From assembly GCA_905221605.1 (NCBI GenBank), contig CAJNDS010002285.1:276501-340500 (forward strand): DNA of 64,000 nt, written 5' to 3'. A model generated the notes under the pieces. It was not told the DNA's origin, made no database searches, and worked only from the letters and a program-made list of their open reading frames with translations. Origin of the DNA: Symbiodinium natans. Lineage: Eukaryota; Sar; Dinophyceae; Suessiales; Symbiodiniaceae. The first letter of the stretch is position 1. Each line of letters begins with the position of its first letter. Of the stretch, positions 1-7,458 are shown piece by piece. The position numbers and the translations under genes were made by a program.

Positions 1-6
1 CCGCAC

Positions 7-471
7 GTGTTTGCAGCGGCAGTTGGTTGCGAGTTCTTTGATATCGCTCAGGGAGATTCCGACAATGAGTCGAGCTTGAGCGATGGTGATTGGGAAGCCT
101 TTGGAAGGTCGTGGTTGTTGGAGAGTTCAGAGGCCACAGTTGAGCTTGGAACATCGCAGCTTGGAAGCCTAGAGACCCCCGTTGAGCTCGAGAAGGCCCC
201 AGTTGAGCTTGGAACGTCGCAGCTTGGAAGCCTAGAGACCCCCGTTGAGCTTGAGAAGGCCCCAGTTGAGCTTGGAACGTCGCAGCTTGGAAGCCTAGAG
301 ACCCCCGTTGAGCTTGAGAAGGCCCCGTTGACGCTTGGTGAGCATGGATTGAGTGAATTTTATTTTCATGACATGAGCATGGCAGCCCCGCGTGTGACAC
401 ATGGTAGCAGCTCTGAAGCCATGGACTGGTGGTTGCTGGACTCCGGAGCGTCGACGCACCTGATCAGCTGA
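7..471 (+). CDS. copia Gag C-terminal part and protease N-terminal part (truncated, frameshifted)
   Basis: This is an open frame entering from the left edge. It holds a threefold 21-residue repeat (nt 139-325) rich in VELGTSQLGSLETP, then the aspartic protease active site DSGASTHL at nt 439-462. The frame stops at TGA 469-471, five codons after the catalytic DSG. The rest of protease continues in another frame (LSEHVGRD from about 468). A 5-nt insertion of CTGAG before TGAGCATG would explain the break, which looks like a mutation rather than a programmed shift because it falls inside the enzyme. The retropepsin would normally cut the polyprotein into Gag, integrase and RT. The start codon lies outside the window. 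Confidence 0.8.
   Translation: MFAAAVGCEFFDIAQGDSDNESSLSDGDWEAFGRSWLLESSEATVELGTSQLGSLETPVELEKAPVELGTSQLGSLETPVELEKAPVELGTSQLGSLETPVELEKAPLTLGEHGLSEFYFHDMSMAAPRVTHGSSSEAMDWWLLDSGASTHLIS
139..327 (+). repeat. 63-bp minisatellite, three copies, in the copia gag ORF
   Basis: Three tandem 63-bp units differ at only a few bases and keep the frame, encoding a 21-residue repeat with VEL and LETP. A clean in-frame amplification inside Gag just before protease suggests a recent replication-slippage expansion. Confidence 0.9.
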
Positions 472-2780
472 GTGAGCATGTTGGTAGGGATTGTGTGACT
501 GCCACGGGTGCTTCCATAGGGGTTCAGAAGAGTGCTGTGGTTCGCGTTTGCTTTGCCGTTGAGAGATCCAGTCCTATCGTCGTTGAGTTCGAAGCCCTGG
601 TTGCACCTGTGCGATTTAATCTCCTGAGCCTAGGACGACTCCTGAATAGGAATTGGACAGTCTCTTTTGCCCCCCATCTCCACGTGCAAGCTGGTGGTTT
701 TAAATTTAAGGCTGTGTGGTCCAACAACTGTTGCTGGTTGCAGAGTCATGCGGTGGCACGGGCCTGTTTGGTGTCTCAAGAACAGAGCGCAGCGCAGCAG
801 ATTGCAGACCCCTCGTGTACGAGGCCTTCCGCAGCCCGAGAAGATGGCCTCCTCCAGCGAAAGCGAAGTGGAATGGCGCATGGAAGGGAAGGACAAAGGG
901 AAGCTGGTCCGGAGAGTCATTGCGACTCAAGCGGCCTCAATCTCGGTGGGAGAAGAGGACTTCGAAACGGAGACAGAGGGCGCAATCCTCTTGGTGCCCG
1001 CGGATGCCGAGTCCCAGGTGGTGTTGAAGCCGGGCGAGATCGAGACCCCAGGACCCGCCAAAGTTCCTCAGCAGAAGCCCATGCCAAAGAAGCCGAAAGT
1101 GAAGAAGATGCCCCAGAAGCCCCTCGTGAAGAGAATGCCAAAGGCAGCGAGCTCTTCGTCGACAAAGAGGACCCCCGTGAAGCTGGTGCCTCGTTCCGAT
1201 CGCCAGCAGCCGTGGTTGACGTTGTGGAGTGCAAGTTCAAGGGCAGTGAAGAAGCAGAAGCTCAAGGAAAGCCGCATGACGTCAGCTGCAAAGTCCGATT
1301 TGAACCGCTTTCGCAAGGAGAAGAAGGGCCCAGAGAGACGGACGCTGGAGGAGCACCTCAAGGAGCATTTTTTGCAGTGCCTGGACCGCAAGGCCCCCTA
1401 CACTGTGACGACCATCTCCGAGATCATCAAGGAGAAAGCAAAGCCCCCGAGCCCACCGAGGAAGGAAGCCGACTCCCCGGGGTACCCGGAAAGGTTGCCT
1501 ACCCCTCCGCGGGGTCCGCCACGTCGACGCTTGCCCACGCCTCCGAGGAATCCGACATCGCCAAGGGCCAGCGCATCACGGGCACCAGCTACGCCGCCAA
1601 AGACATCGCCATTGCCACCGCCACCGACCAATCCCGGAACGCCTACTTCGAGTGGATGGAGTGTGGTGACGGACCGAAAGCGCTGAGTGCAGTCAGCCAG
1701 AAAGGATCTTCCCAGGCAGTGGCGAGCAGCAAAAATCTTGATGTGCTTGATGGTTGTGCTTGCGCTTGTGATGTTGGCATGAGTGGCATGGTTGGCATGA
1801 GTGGCATGGTTGAGCATGTGTGTGTTGGTGAGCTTGATCAGGAGAAAGCACCGGCCCCAGACGGCGACCAGGCGTGGTTGCTGCGAGGTGATCAGGAGTT
1901 GCTTCACCAGGAGTTGTGGGGAAAGGTTCACCGTGAGCATGTGTTGCGAAGTCATGTTCCTTTTAATTCCAGCTGTGAGCATTGCGTGCGCGGTAGAGGT
2001 CTTGAACCAGCTAGGAAAATCGAGAGGGATTCCGGAGAGGGAGCCCAAAAGGAGGTTCAGATCGACAAGTTCTTCTACAAGGGGATTTGGTTCCTGGTGT
2101 TGGTGCTTGTTGGTTGCTTTGCCGTCGGAACAGTGATGTACCGTGAAGTTTCAGGACCGCGTGGAGCAGCAGCGCGTGAGGTGATGCTTGGAGAGATGTC
2201 GGCGTGGGGACGCAGTGTTGGCTTGGTTGGAGTTGAAGCGCGTGACTTGTCGGTTTGCGTGAAGTCGGATCTTGAGGGGGTGGTGAAGAACCTTGCTCAG
2301 GGTTTCGCTGATACCATGACCGTTGGTGCGGTTGAGGTGTCTGATGTTCGGGTTGGTCGGCACGCCCCGGTCGCAGAGAGGGCCATCCGAACATTGAAGG
2401 AAAACGCGAACACGTTGTGCGCCGGATTGGAGCAAGTTGGCCTAGAGCCATGTGGCAGAGGAGTCAGCTTTCTTCTCTCTCACTGTGCTCAGGCACACAA
2501 CCGCTACCAAATCCAGCCTGGATCGGCAATGACTCCTGAACAACGTAGTTTAAGAACTATGAGGCAGCCTCGGGCGATATACGTCTGGGGAGCGTCAATC
2601 TTGGCCACACCTCCGCCGAGTCTACGACAATTCATCACGGGCAGATATGGACAGGCTGCCTACTTAGGCCCTGAAGTCGCGGGTGGCAGTCATCTGGTGC
2701 AGTTCCGACTGAAGGATGCATGGTTCGTTGAAGATTGCCCGGTCAGCCCGAATCAGGATGTTGGTGCCCATGACCTTTGA
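429..2780 (+). CDS. copia protease C-terminal part, linker and integrase
   Basis: The start (in-frame residues about 14-110) continues protease and its hydrophobic C-terminal half (VRFNLLSLGRL). A long charged, low-complexity linker follows. The integrase has a zinc-binding HHCC (HREH, SH, CEHC; nt about 1929-1990) and catalytic acidic residues Asp (2064-2066), Asp (2268-2270) and Glu in VAERAIRTLKE (2376-2378). Spacings are D-67-D-35-E, exactly the retroviral/copia arrangement. After this comes a C-terminal segment with HNRYQIQPG and a GKYGxxAYLGPE-like GKGY module. The enzyme inserts element cDNA into nuclear DNA. The frame ends at 2780 and RT continues in another frame from 2716, so integrase and RT are separated here by a frame change. 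Between 1000 and 1700 an alternative frame is also open, but it lacks recognisable domains. Confidence 0.85.
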   Translation: MVAGLRSVDAPDQLSEHVGRDCVTATGASIGVQKSAVVRVCFAVERSSPIVVEFEALVAPVRFNLLSLGRLLNRNWTVSFAPHLHVQAGGFKFKAVWSNNCCWLQSHAVARACLVSQEQSAAQQIADPSCTRPSAAREDGLLQRKRSGMAHGREGQREAGPESHCDSSGLNLGGRRGLRNGDRGRNPLGARGCRVPGGVEAGRDRDPRTRQSSSAEAHAKEAESEEDAPEAPREENAKGSELFVDKEDPREAGASFRSPAAVVDVVECKFKGSEEAEAQGKPHDVSCKVRFEPLSQGEEGPRETDAGGAPQGAFFAVPGPQGPLHCDDHLRDHQGESKAPEPTEEGSRLPGVPGKVAYPSAGSATSTLAHASEESDIAKGQRITGTSYAAKDIAIATATDQSRNAYFEWMECGDGPKALSAVSQKGSSQAVASSKNLDVLDGCACACDVGMSGMVGMSGMVEHVCVGELDQEKAPAPDGDQAWLLRGDQELLHQELWGKVHREHVLRSHVPFNSSCEHCVRGRGLEPARKIERDSGEGAQKEVQIDKFFYKGIWFLVLVLVGCFAVGTVMYREVSGPRGAAAREVMLGEMSAWGRSVGLVGVEARDLSVCVKSDLEGVVKNLAQGFADTMTVGAVEVSDVRVGRHAPVAERAIRTLKENANTLCAGLEQVGLEPCGRGVSFLLSHCAQAHNRYQIQPGSAMTPEQRSLRTMRQPRAIYVWGASILATPPPSLRQFITGRYGQAAYLGPEVAGGSHLVQFRLKDAWFVEDCPVSPNQDVGAHDL
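1784..1819 (+). repeat. 18-bp tandem duplication encoding GMSGMV twice
   Basis: Two consecutive copies of GGCATGAGTGGCATGGTT lie in the linker before the integrase zinc finger. They keep the frame and encode a hydrophobic six-residue repeat. Confidence 0.75.
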
Positions 2781-5700
2781 GTTGTCAGCCTTGCGTGGTA
2801 TTTGCCGTATGTTGCCCGAGCGTGCTGGTGACGTTGTGCGTGGCTTGCCAGCGGTTGATCAAGGGAACATGCGGGATCTTCCAATCCCAAACACCGAGAC
2901 TCGCGGACCGCCAGCATCGTGGGTCGAGGAAAATGGCAGGACCCCGAGGTGTCGAGCGTGTCGATTGAGGGGTGTTCCGGCGGACAAGGCGTGGCACACT
3001 CAGAAGTGTCGTGACAGATACGCTGCGTACGTGAAGAGCTCTTTTGATCCGAATCAGTTTGTGCTTGATGATGCCCAGCATGAGTTGGAGATCGAAGGAG
3101 TCGAACTTGATCTTGGTTCGCGTGCTTTTGGTGAGCTTGACGTCGGGTTGGAGTTGCCTGATGATGTGCAGGATTATGAACCGACTGAAGATGAGGGAGA
3201 GCGAGGCCTCGGTGAGTCCTTCCTGCCTGAAGGGGTGCTTGAGGGTGAGCTCCGTCCCGGAGACTCTGTTGGAGTTGAACCTGCAGCTTCAGAAGAGACT
3301 GACTTCATGGAAGTTGAGCCAGAAAGCCTGGATCGGGTGCCAGAACCAGAGTCCGATGCCATGGTCAACAACGTCTTGTTCCGTGAGTCGTTGGGTTTCG
3401 CCGCCGTTGCAAATCCCAGTACCGGAGGGCAGACTGTGAAGCTTGGTGGTGAGACTCTTGTGGTTGAAATGCCCTCATCTTCCAAGGATGATGTCACCGG
3501 ACATGCATTGGATCTTGGTCTGACCTACGAAGGCATGTTGCGTGAGTTGAGTGCGCTTGAGTCCCTTGCAGTCGGTGATGTGATGTGGCATGTGGATCCG
3601 AAGCAGAAAGTGATATCCACAAGATGGGTGTCAAATGCAAAGCTGGAGCGGGTTGACGGCAAAGAAAGACCACTGGTTCGTTGTCGGGTTGTTGCGCGTG
3701 ATTTCGCCCAGGGAGCAACGGCTGCTCAGCTTGGCATTTCTGCGGCGACCAGCTCAGCCGAGGCATTGAGGACCTTCCTCTTTTATGCCGGCTCGAAGAG
3801 GCAGAACGTCGTAGGCCTCGACGTCAGTACGGCGTTCTTGTTCGCAGAGTTAGAAGAAGAAGACGGCACGGTGGTGGTGCGGCTCCCTGCTGGAGTTACC
3901 GGTCCCAATGGACGCCCTGGGTTCATGCGACTTCGCAAGGCTCTTTATGGGTTGAGAGCCGCGGCCCAGACCTGGGCTCGTCATCTCGCAAAGCTCCTCA
4001 AGCGCCTCTGCGACCTCACTCCATGTGAAACAGAGCCATGCCTCTTCTCAGGTGTGGTTCTCGGTGGACAGAGGGTGGCAGTGTTGTGCTACGTAGACGA
4101 TCTCCTCATCAGCGGCGACAGCGACGAGGCCATCTACTACGTGGTGGAGAAGCTTAAGAGCGCGGTGAAGATCAAGGTGACCGCTGACTTGGATCGTGAT
4201 CAGCAAATCACGTTTCTTGGTCGTCAAATCACCAGGAAGAAGGGCGAGGACTCTTTGGTGATTGGCATGGCAGGCGAGTACTACCAGGAGATCTATGAGG
4301 GTTTTGGACTTGGGAAGAGTCCGAAGTCTTGCCCGACGCCGCCGAATCTTCGAGAACTTTACGACAGAGAAGAAGAAGTCTTGGAGCGGGAGTTGAGCTC
4401 AGAAGCTGCTGCTCGATATCGCTCTACGCTGGGACGCCTTTCATGGTTGGCCATGACGCGCGTGGATCTAGCATATTATGTTTCCATGCTAGCTCGAGGC
4501 CAGGCCAGTCCACGTGAGAAGCATGAACGTGCGATGCGGATGGTATTACGGTATCTTCGGCATGTTCAGGACTTTCGACAAGTCGTCCATCCAGTTGATG
4601 AATGGAGCCTTCGGTTGGATTGCTACGTGGATGCGTCATGGGGCAGTGAGAGGAGCGTTGATCGCAAGAGTGTGAGCGGTGGTTGCATCATGCTTGGTGG
4701 TTTCTGCTTGAAAGCGTGGTCACGGCTTCAACAAGCTGTCGCTCTCAGCTCAGCAGAGTCGGAGTTGTACGGATTGGTTGAGGGAGCAAAGGAATCACTT
4801 TCAATCCGAAGGGCAATTTCCCACGTGTTTGGATGGGAGGAGTTGTGCGCACCGCACCTCTTTTGCGACTCCGAGGCCGCCATTGCCATCAGCAGGGCTG
4901 ACGGCTTGAGGCGTGTCAGGCATATAGATCTGAGAGCATGCTTTATACAAGATCAGCTCCGACAGCGACTTCTCTTCATCTTCGGAGTGCGAGGAGCCTC
5001 CAACGTCGCCGACCTCTTCACAAAATCGTTAGATGCCCGGACTACGTTGAAACACATGTTGAGCCTTGGTTTGTCCGAAGTCACTGTTGCAGCTTGCGTT
5101 GGTGAGTTGGCGTGTTTCGTTGGCTTGCTTGGTGCTGCTGTGGCTGGCAAGGATCATGTATCTCTTGCAGATCGGTATCGTTTGATGGAGTTTGCCAAGT
5201 GGTTGGTGGTTGAGTTCTGTGCGCCTCCCATGTCGAGCATGTTGGCTGCGTCGCGAGCGTGCTCCTGGGTTGGTGTGTTGACTGTCAGTGAGGCAGATGA
5301 CGGCGGAGACCCGGCCACTACAGCGCAGCTTCAACAGATCTGCACTCTCCACATCCGCAGGGGGGGTTTCGTCTACTTGTGGGCTAGTACTCCGTGCACC
5401 GGTGGTTGTCTGTACCAGCATCTACATGCACGTGATCCAGCCTACAGACGCGGTCGCTTGGCACGGCACTGGTCGCTACACAGGAAGCTGTGGAAGGCTT
5501 TTATGTCGCTGTGTGACTACGTCCATGCTTGGTCGATCGAGTGGCCCCGAGCCTGTGCTTACTGGTCATGGAACCAGACTATCCGTTTTCTGCAGTCGCG
5601 ACCGTACATGTTGCACGATGTGTTGGTTGACGGTTGCTCGCTTGGCATGCGTGGTCGAGATGGCGAGTTGATCTACAAACGTTGGCGTGTTATCACGACG

Positions 5701-5841
5701 ATGGAGTCGGTTGCTCGCAGCTTGTCGGTCTTTCGGTGCCCAGGTGATGGTCATCCACATTCCGCCAACTTCGATCTCAAGAATACCCAACACTACCCGG
5801 AGAAGTTGACGAACGCTTTCTTGCACGCGTTAAACGCATGA
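2716..5841 (+). CDS. copia reverse transcriptase-RNase H with C-terminal methyltransferase-like extension
   Basis: Residues about 55-115 form the region typical between integrase and RT (WVEENGRTPRCRACRLRG, a Cys/His knuckle). RT (RVT_2 family) runs from about residue 270 to 530, with VDVxTAFL-like GLDVSTAFLFAELEEED, RKALYGLRAAAQTWAR and the catalytic YVDDLLIS at nt 4090-4113. RNase H follows with DASWGS, SSAESELYGL and CDSEAAIAIS, all acidic residues present, and the terminal ADLFTKSLD. It copies element RNA into cDNA. After RNase H the protein continues about 240 residues: STPCTGG (nt about 5389-5409), IEWPRACAYW (about 5536), DGCSLGMRG (about 5632) and KRWRVITT with CPGDGHPH. This pattern fits a degenerate C5-methyltransferase-like fold (PC loop, ENP-like loop) and is an extension not found in standard copia. 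The frame is uninterrupted. Confidence 0.93.
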   Translation: MHGSLKIARSARIRMLVPMTFELSALRGICRMLPERAGDVVRGLPAVDQGNMRDLPIPNTETRGPPASWVEENGRTPRCRACRLRGVPADKAWHTQKCRDRYAAYVKSSFDPNQFVLDDAQHELEIEGVELDLGSRAFGELDVGLELPDDVQDYEPTEDEGERGLGESFLPEGVLEGELRPGDSVGVEPAASEETDFMEVEPESLDRVPEPESDAMVNNVLFRESLGFAAVANPSTGGQTVKLGGETLVVEMPSSSKDDVTGHALDLGLTYEGMLRELSALESLAVGDVMWHVDPKQKVISTRWVSNAKLERVDGKERPLVRCRVVARDFAQGATAAQLGISAATSSAEALRTFLFYAGSKRQNVVGLDVSTAFLFAELEEEDGTVVVRLPAGVTGPNGRPGFMRLRKALYGLRAAAQTWARHLAKLLKRLCDLTPCETEPCLFSGVVLGGQRVAVLCYVDDLLISGDSDEAIYYVVEKLKSAVKIKVTADLDRDQQITFLGRQITRKKGEDSLVIGMAGEYYQEIYEGFGLGKSPKSCPTPPNLRELYDREEEVLERELSSEAAARYRSTLGRLSWLAMTRVDLAYYVSMLARGQASPREKHERAMRMVLRYLRHVQDFRQVVHPVDEWSLRLDCYVDASWGSERSVDRKSVSGGCIMLGGFCLKAWSRLQQAVALSSAESELYGLVEGAKESLSIRRAISHVFGWEELCAPHLFCDSEAAIAISRADGLRRVRHIDLRACFIQDQLRQRLLFIFGVRGASNVADLFTKSLDARTTLKHMLSLGLSEVTVAACVGELACFVGLLGAAVAGKDHVSLADRYRLMEFAKWLVVEFCAPPMSSMLAASRACSWVGVLTVSEADDGGDPATTAQLQQICTLHIRRGGFVYLWASTPCTGGCLYQHLHARDPAYRRGRLARHWSLHRKLWKAFMSLCDYVHAWSIEWPRACAYWSWNQTIRFLQSRPYMLHDVLVDGCSLGMRGRDGELIYKRWRVITTMESVARSLSVFRCPGDGHPHSANFDLKNTQHYPEKLTNAFLHALNA

Positions 5842-5916
5842 CACCGCGAGATTTGCTCAAAGTTTTTCCTCTTTTTACTTTGCCTTCGGTACGGTGTATA
5901 GAGCGTAGGACGTGCC

Positions 5917-6351
5917 ATGGCTGATATGGTCGAGGTTGAAAACGCTGTGAGGCGCACTTGGGTTCGAGAGCTCTGGATGCAATGGGTTCCTCAGCAGCAG
6001 GTGGAAGTCAGTTTGATCGCCTTCCTTGCGATGTTTTCCTTGGCGATGCTTGGCAGCTTCCTCGCTGGAATCTTTGTGCAGCAATACCGACAGCGTCACA
6101 GCCATATTCTATCTTTGAGTGAGCTTCTTGCCTTTCTTCCGGTGGAACAAAGTCGGAGAGCAATTATCACTACGCGGCATGGATACGCCTTTCATGTTCG
6201 CAGCGATTGCCGCCCTGCGCAATACCCACCCAGGCAATCTGCAGCGTCGAGTTGCTTGTGAGCTTTGTCTGCAATACTTGCGCGTGGACCAGCCGACACC
6301 CACCGTGTCGAGGGGGGGTGTAGAAGTTCGAGAACTGTGCGTCATCCTGTG
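5917..6351 (+). CDS. accessory ORF of copia element, membrane segment plus Cys motif, frameshifted
   Basis: The ATG at 5917 opens a 114-residue frame with one clear transmembrane stretch (SLIAFLAMFSLAMLGSFLA, residues about 32-50), then TRHGYAFHVRSDC. The frame then runs into nonsense and ends at 6261. In the frame two bases away (up to 6352) the sequence continues sensibly as ALRNTHPGNLQRRVACELCLQYL. The joined reading is GxxFHxxxxCxALR followed by CELC, a pattern with three cysteines and a histidine that may bind metal. A single indel near 6210 therefore broke the gene. Similar small membrane/Cys ORFs sit downstream of RT in dinoflagellate LTR elements (my recollection, not checked). The function is unknown. 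Confidence 0.55.
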
Positions 6352-6918
6352 AGGGTGCGACACGGTGAGTTTTGCAGTTTGCAGTTTTGTGTGCATAGCT
6401 TGGAGTCTGCTCAGCTTTTGAAGTTTTCCCAGTAGCCTGAGTACGATTAGTGGTGCAGGAACGTTTTGCCTCGTAGGGAACCACTCTCGTCGAGTTTCGT
6501 GACTTGAGGGTAGTTTTGGAGGTCTTTTAAGCCGAGCTGTCAAGTTGGAGAGCTGTGATACGTTTTCCACTTTGGCTCAAGTGACGAGCACTGGTGTGAG
6601 TGCTGCAAGCCAAAACAGAAGTGTTGTCCGAGTGTCTGAGCTTGTTTGCTTGGTTTGGACTTGTGTGAGTTGGCTTGGTTGTATCCTTGGTGCCTTGCTT
6701 GGCATCTTGGGTTTTTAACGAGCCCCGTGCACGGCCTCGAGCAGCAAGCTCGTTCCAAGGGCCGTGCAGCCTTAGAGAGGCCTGTGAGTCTGTGCCAGGC
6801 GCCTGCAAGCAGTGGGATTCATCCATTGACGTGCTGTGTTTCCCACTTCACGTGCTTGTTTTTGGGTGCAGTTTTGGTTGTCGTGTGGGCAACGTGGACT
6901 AGGGCTGCTGTTCCTTGA
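6352..6918. other. non-coding stretch, candidate 3' LTR of the copia element
   Basis: No convincing gene lies here; short ORFs on both strands lack recognisable motifs. The position after a G-run and TGTAGAAG at about 6318 suits a 3' LTR, but its end cannot be fixed. Bases 6567-6581 match 14 of 15 bases of the 3' part of the conserved dinoflagellate spliced leader. Confidence 0.35.
6567..6581 (+). other. possible relic of dinoflagellate spliced leader
   Basis: CCACTTTGGCTCAAG differs at one base from the last 15 bases of the conserved dinoflagellate spliced leader, which ends GCCATTTTGGCTCAAG. The upstream bases match poorly. Such relics mark retroposed, once trans-spliced mRNAs, but a 15-base match could be chance. 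Confidence 0.3.
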
Positions 6919-7383
6919 ATGCAACTGAACCTTCAGAGTCTGGAAGAGCCGCATTTTGTCAGTCCCTATCACAAGCTTCGGACAGAAGTGAATCAGCTTA
7001 TTTTGGGTGTGGACGCTTTGCTGCTTCGCATCCAGAATCTTGAACGCCGGAGTGTTAATTTGCTTTCCATTGCAACAGATCATTCCCAGCAGCTTCGTGC
7101 GTCTCAGCAAGAAGAGCTGCAGGTGCGTGAAAGTGTTCGGGACCTTGCGGATCGTGTGCTCGCGTTGGAAGAGCGAGTAAAGTCGCTGCGCCTTGACACT
7201 GATTCCGCTCTTCGTAGGGCTGGAGATAACGGGATCCAGGTGGCGTGGTGGCTGGATCAACATAATCAGCTGCGTTCTTGGGTGGTCATTAGTGTCCTTT
7301 CCCTCTTTGCCTGCTCCTGCAGGTCGTGCGAGCACTGGCCGGGTGGTGCATTGCAGCGCCCCCTGCGTTCCAGTAAGGCCTGA
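6919..7383 (+). CDS. small coiled-coil ORF with C-terminal hydrophobic segment
   Basis: The ATG at 6919 opens 154 codons. Residues about 20-95 are predicted coiled coil by eye, with regular hydrophobic spacing in VNQLILGVDALLLRIQNLE and LADRVLALEERVKSL. Residues about 115-130 (LRSWVVISVLSLFACS) form a hydrophobic stretch that could be a membrane anchor. It lies between the copia element and the tyrosine recombinase of the DIRS-like element and could belong to either. A run of nine G at 7428-7436 lies just downstream. No family is recognised. Confidence 0.4.
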   Translation: MQLNLQSLEEPHFVSPYHKLRTEVNQLILGVDALLLRIQNLERRSVNLLSIATDHSQQLRASQQEELQVRESVRDLADRVLALEERVKSLRLDTDSALRRAGDNGIQVAWWLDQHNQLRSWVVISVLSLFACSCRSCEHWPGGALQRPLRSSKA

Positions 7384-7458
7384 TTGGCTTTCGATGGCTT
7401 CCGGGTCATCGTGTGTGTGTGACAAAGGGGGGGGGATAAGTCCGATAACCTAGGGGAT

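Larger units (their letters stand above)
1..6351 (+). mobile_element. Ty1/copia LTR retrotransposon, 5' end outside window
   Basis: The domain order Gag end, protease, integrase, reverse transcriptase, RNase H is diagnostic of copia (Pseudoviridae-type) elements. The 5' LTR and most of gag lie before base 1. The element is broken by frame changes in protease (about 462-471), between integrase and RT (about 2716-2780) and in the 3' accessory ORF (about 6205-6215), so this copy is probably inactive even though the catalytic residues of integrase, RT and RNase H are intact. A purine tract with a run of seven G at about 6311-6318 followed by TGTAGAAG may be the polypurine tract and the start of the 3' LTR. 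This cannot be confirmed without the 5' LTR. Confidence 0.92.

Noticed and set aside
667-1686. 339-codon ORF overlapping the copia pol region
   Set aside because: It is Pro/Lys/Ser-rich low complexity in a shifted frame of the linker, with no domain. It may in part be the original frame of the linker, but this cannot be shown.
7427-7437. G-run as polypurine tract of another LTR element
   Set aside because: No LTR-like sequence or integrase gene belongs to it, and G-runs are frequent in this DNA (25876, 26143).
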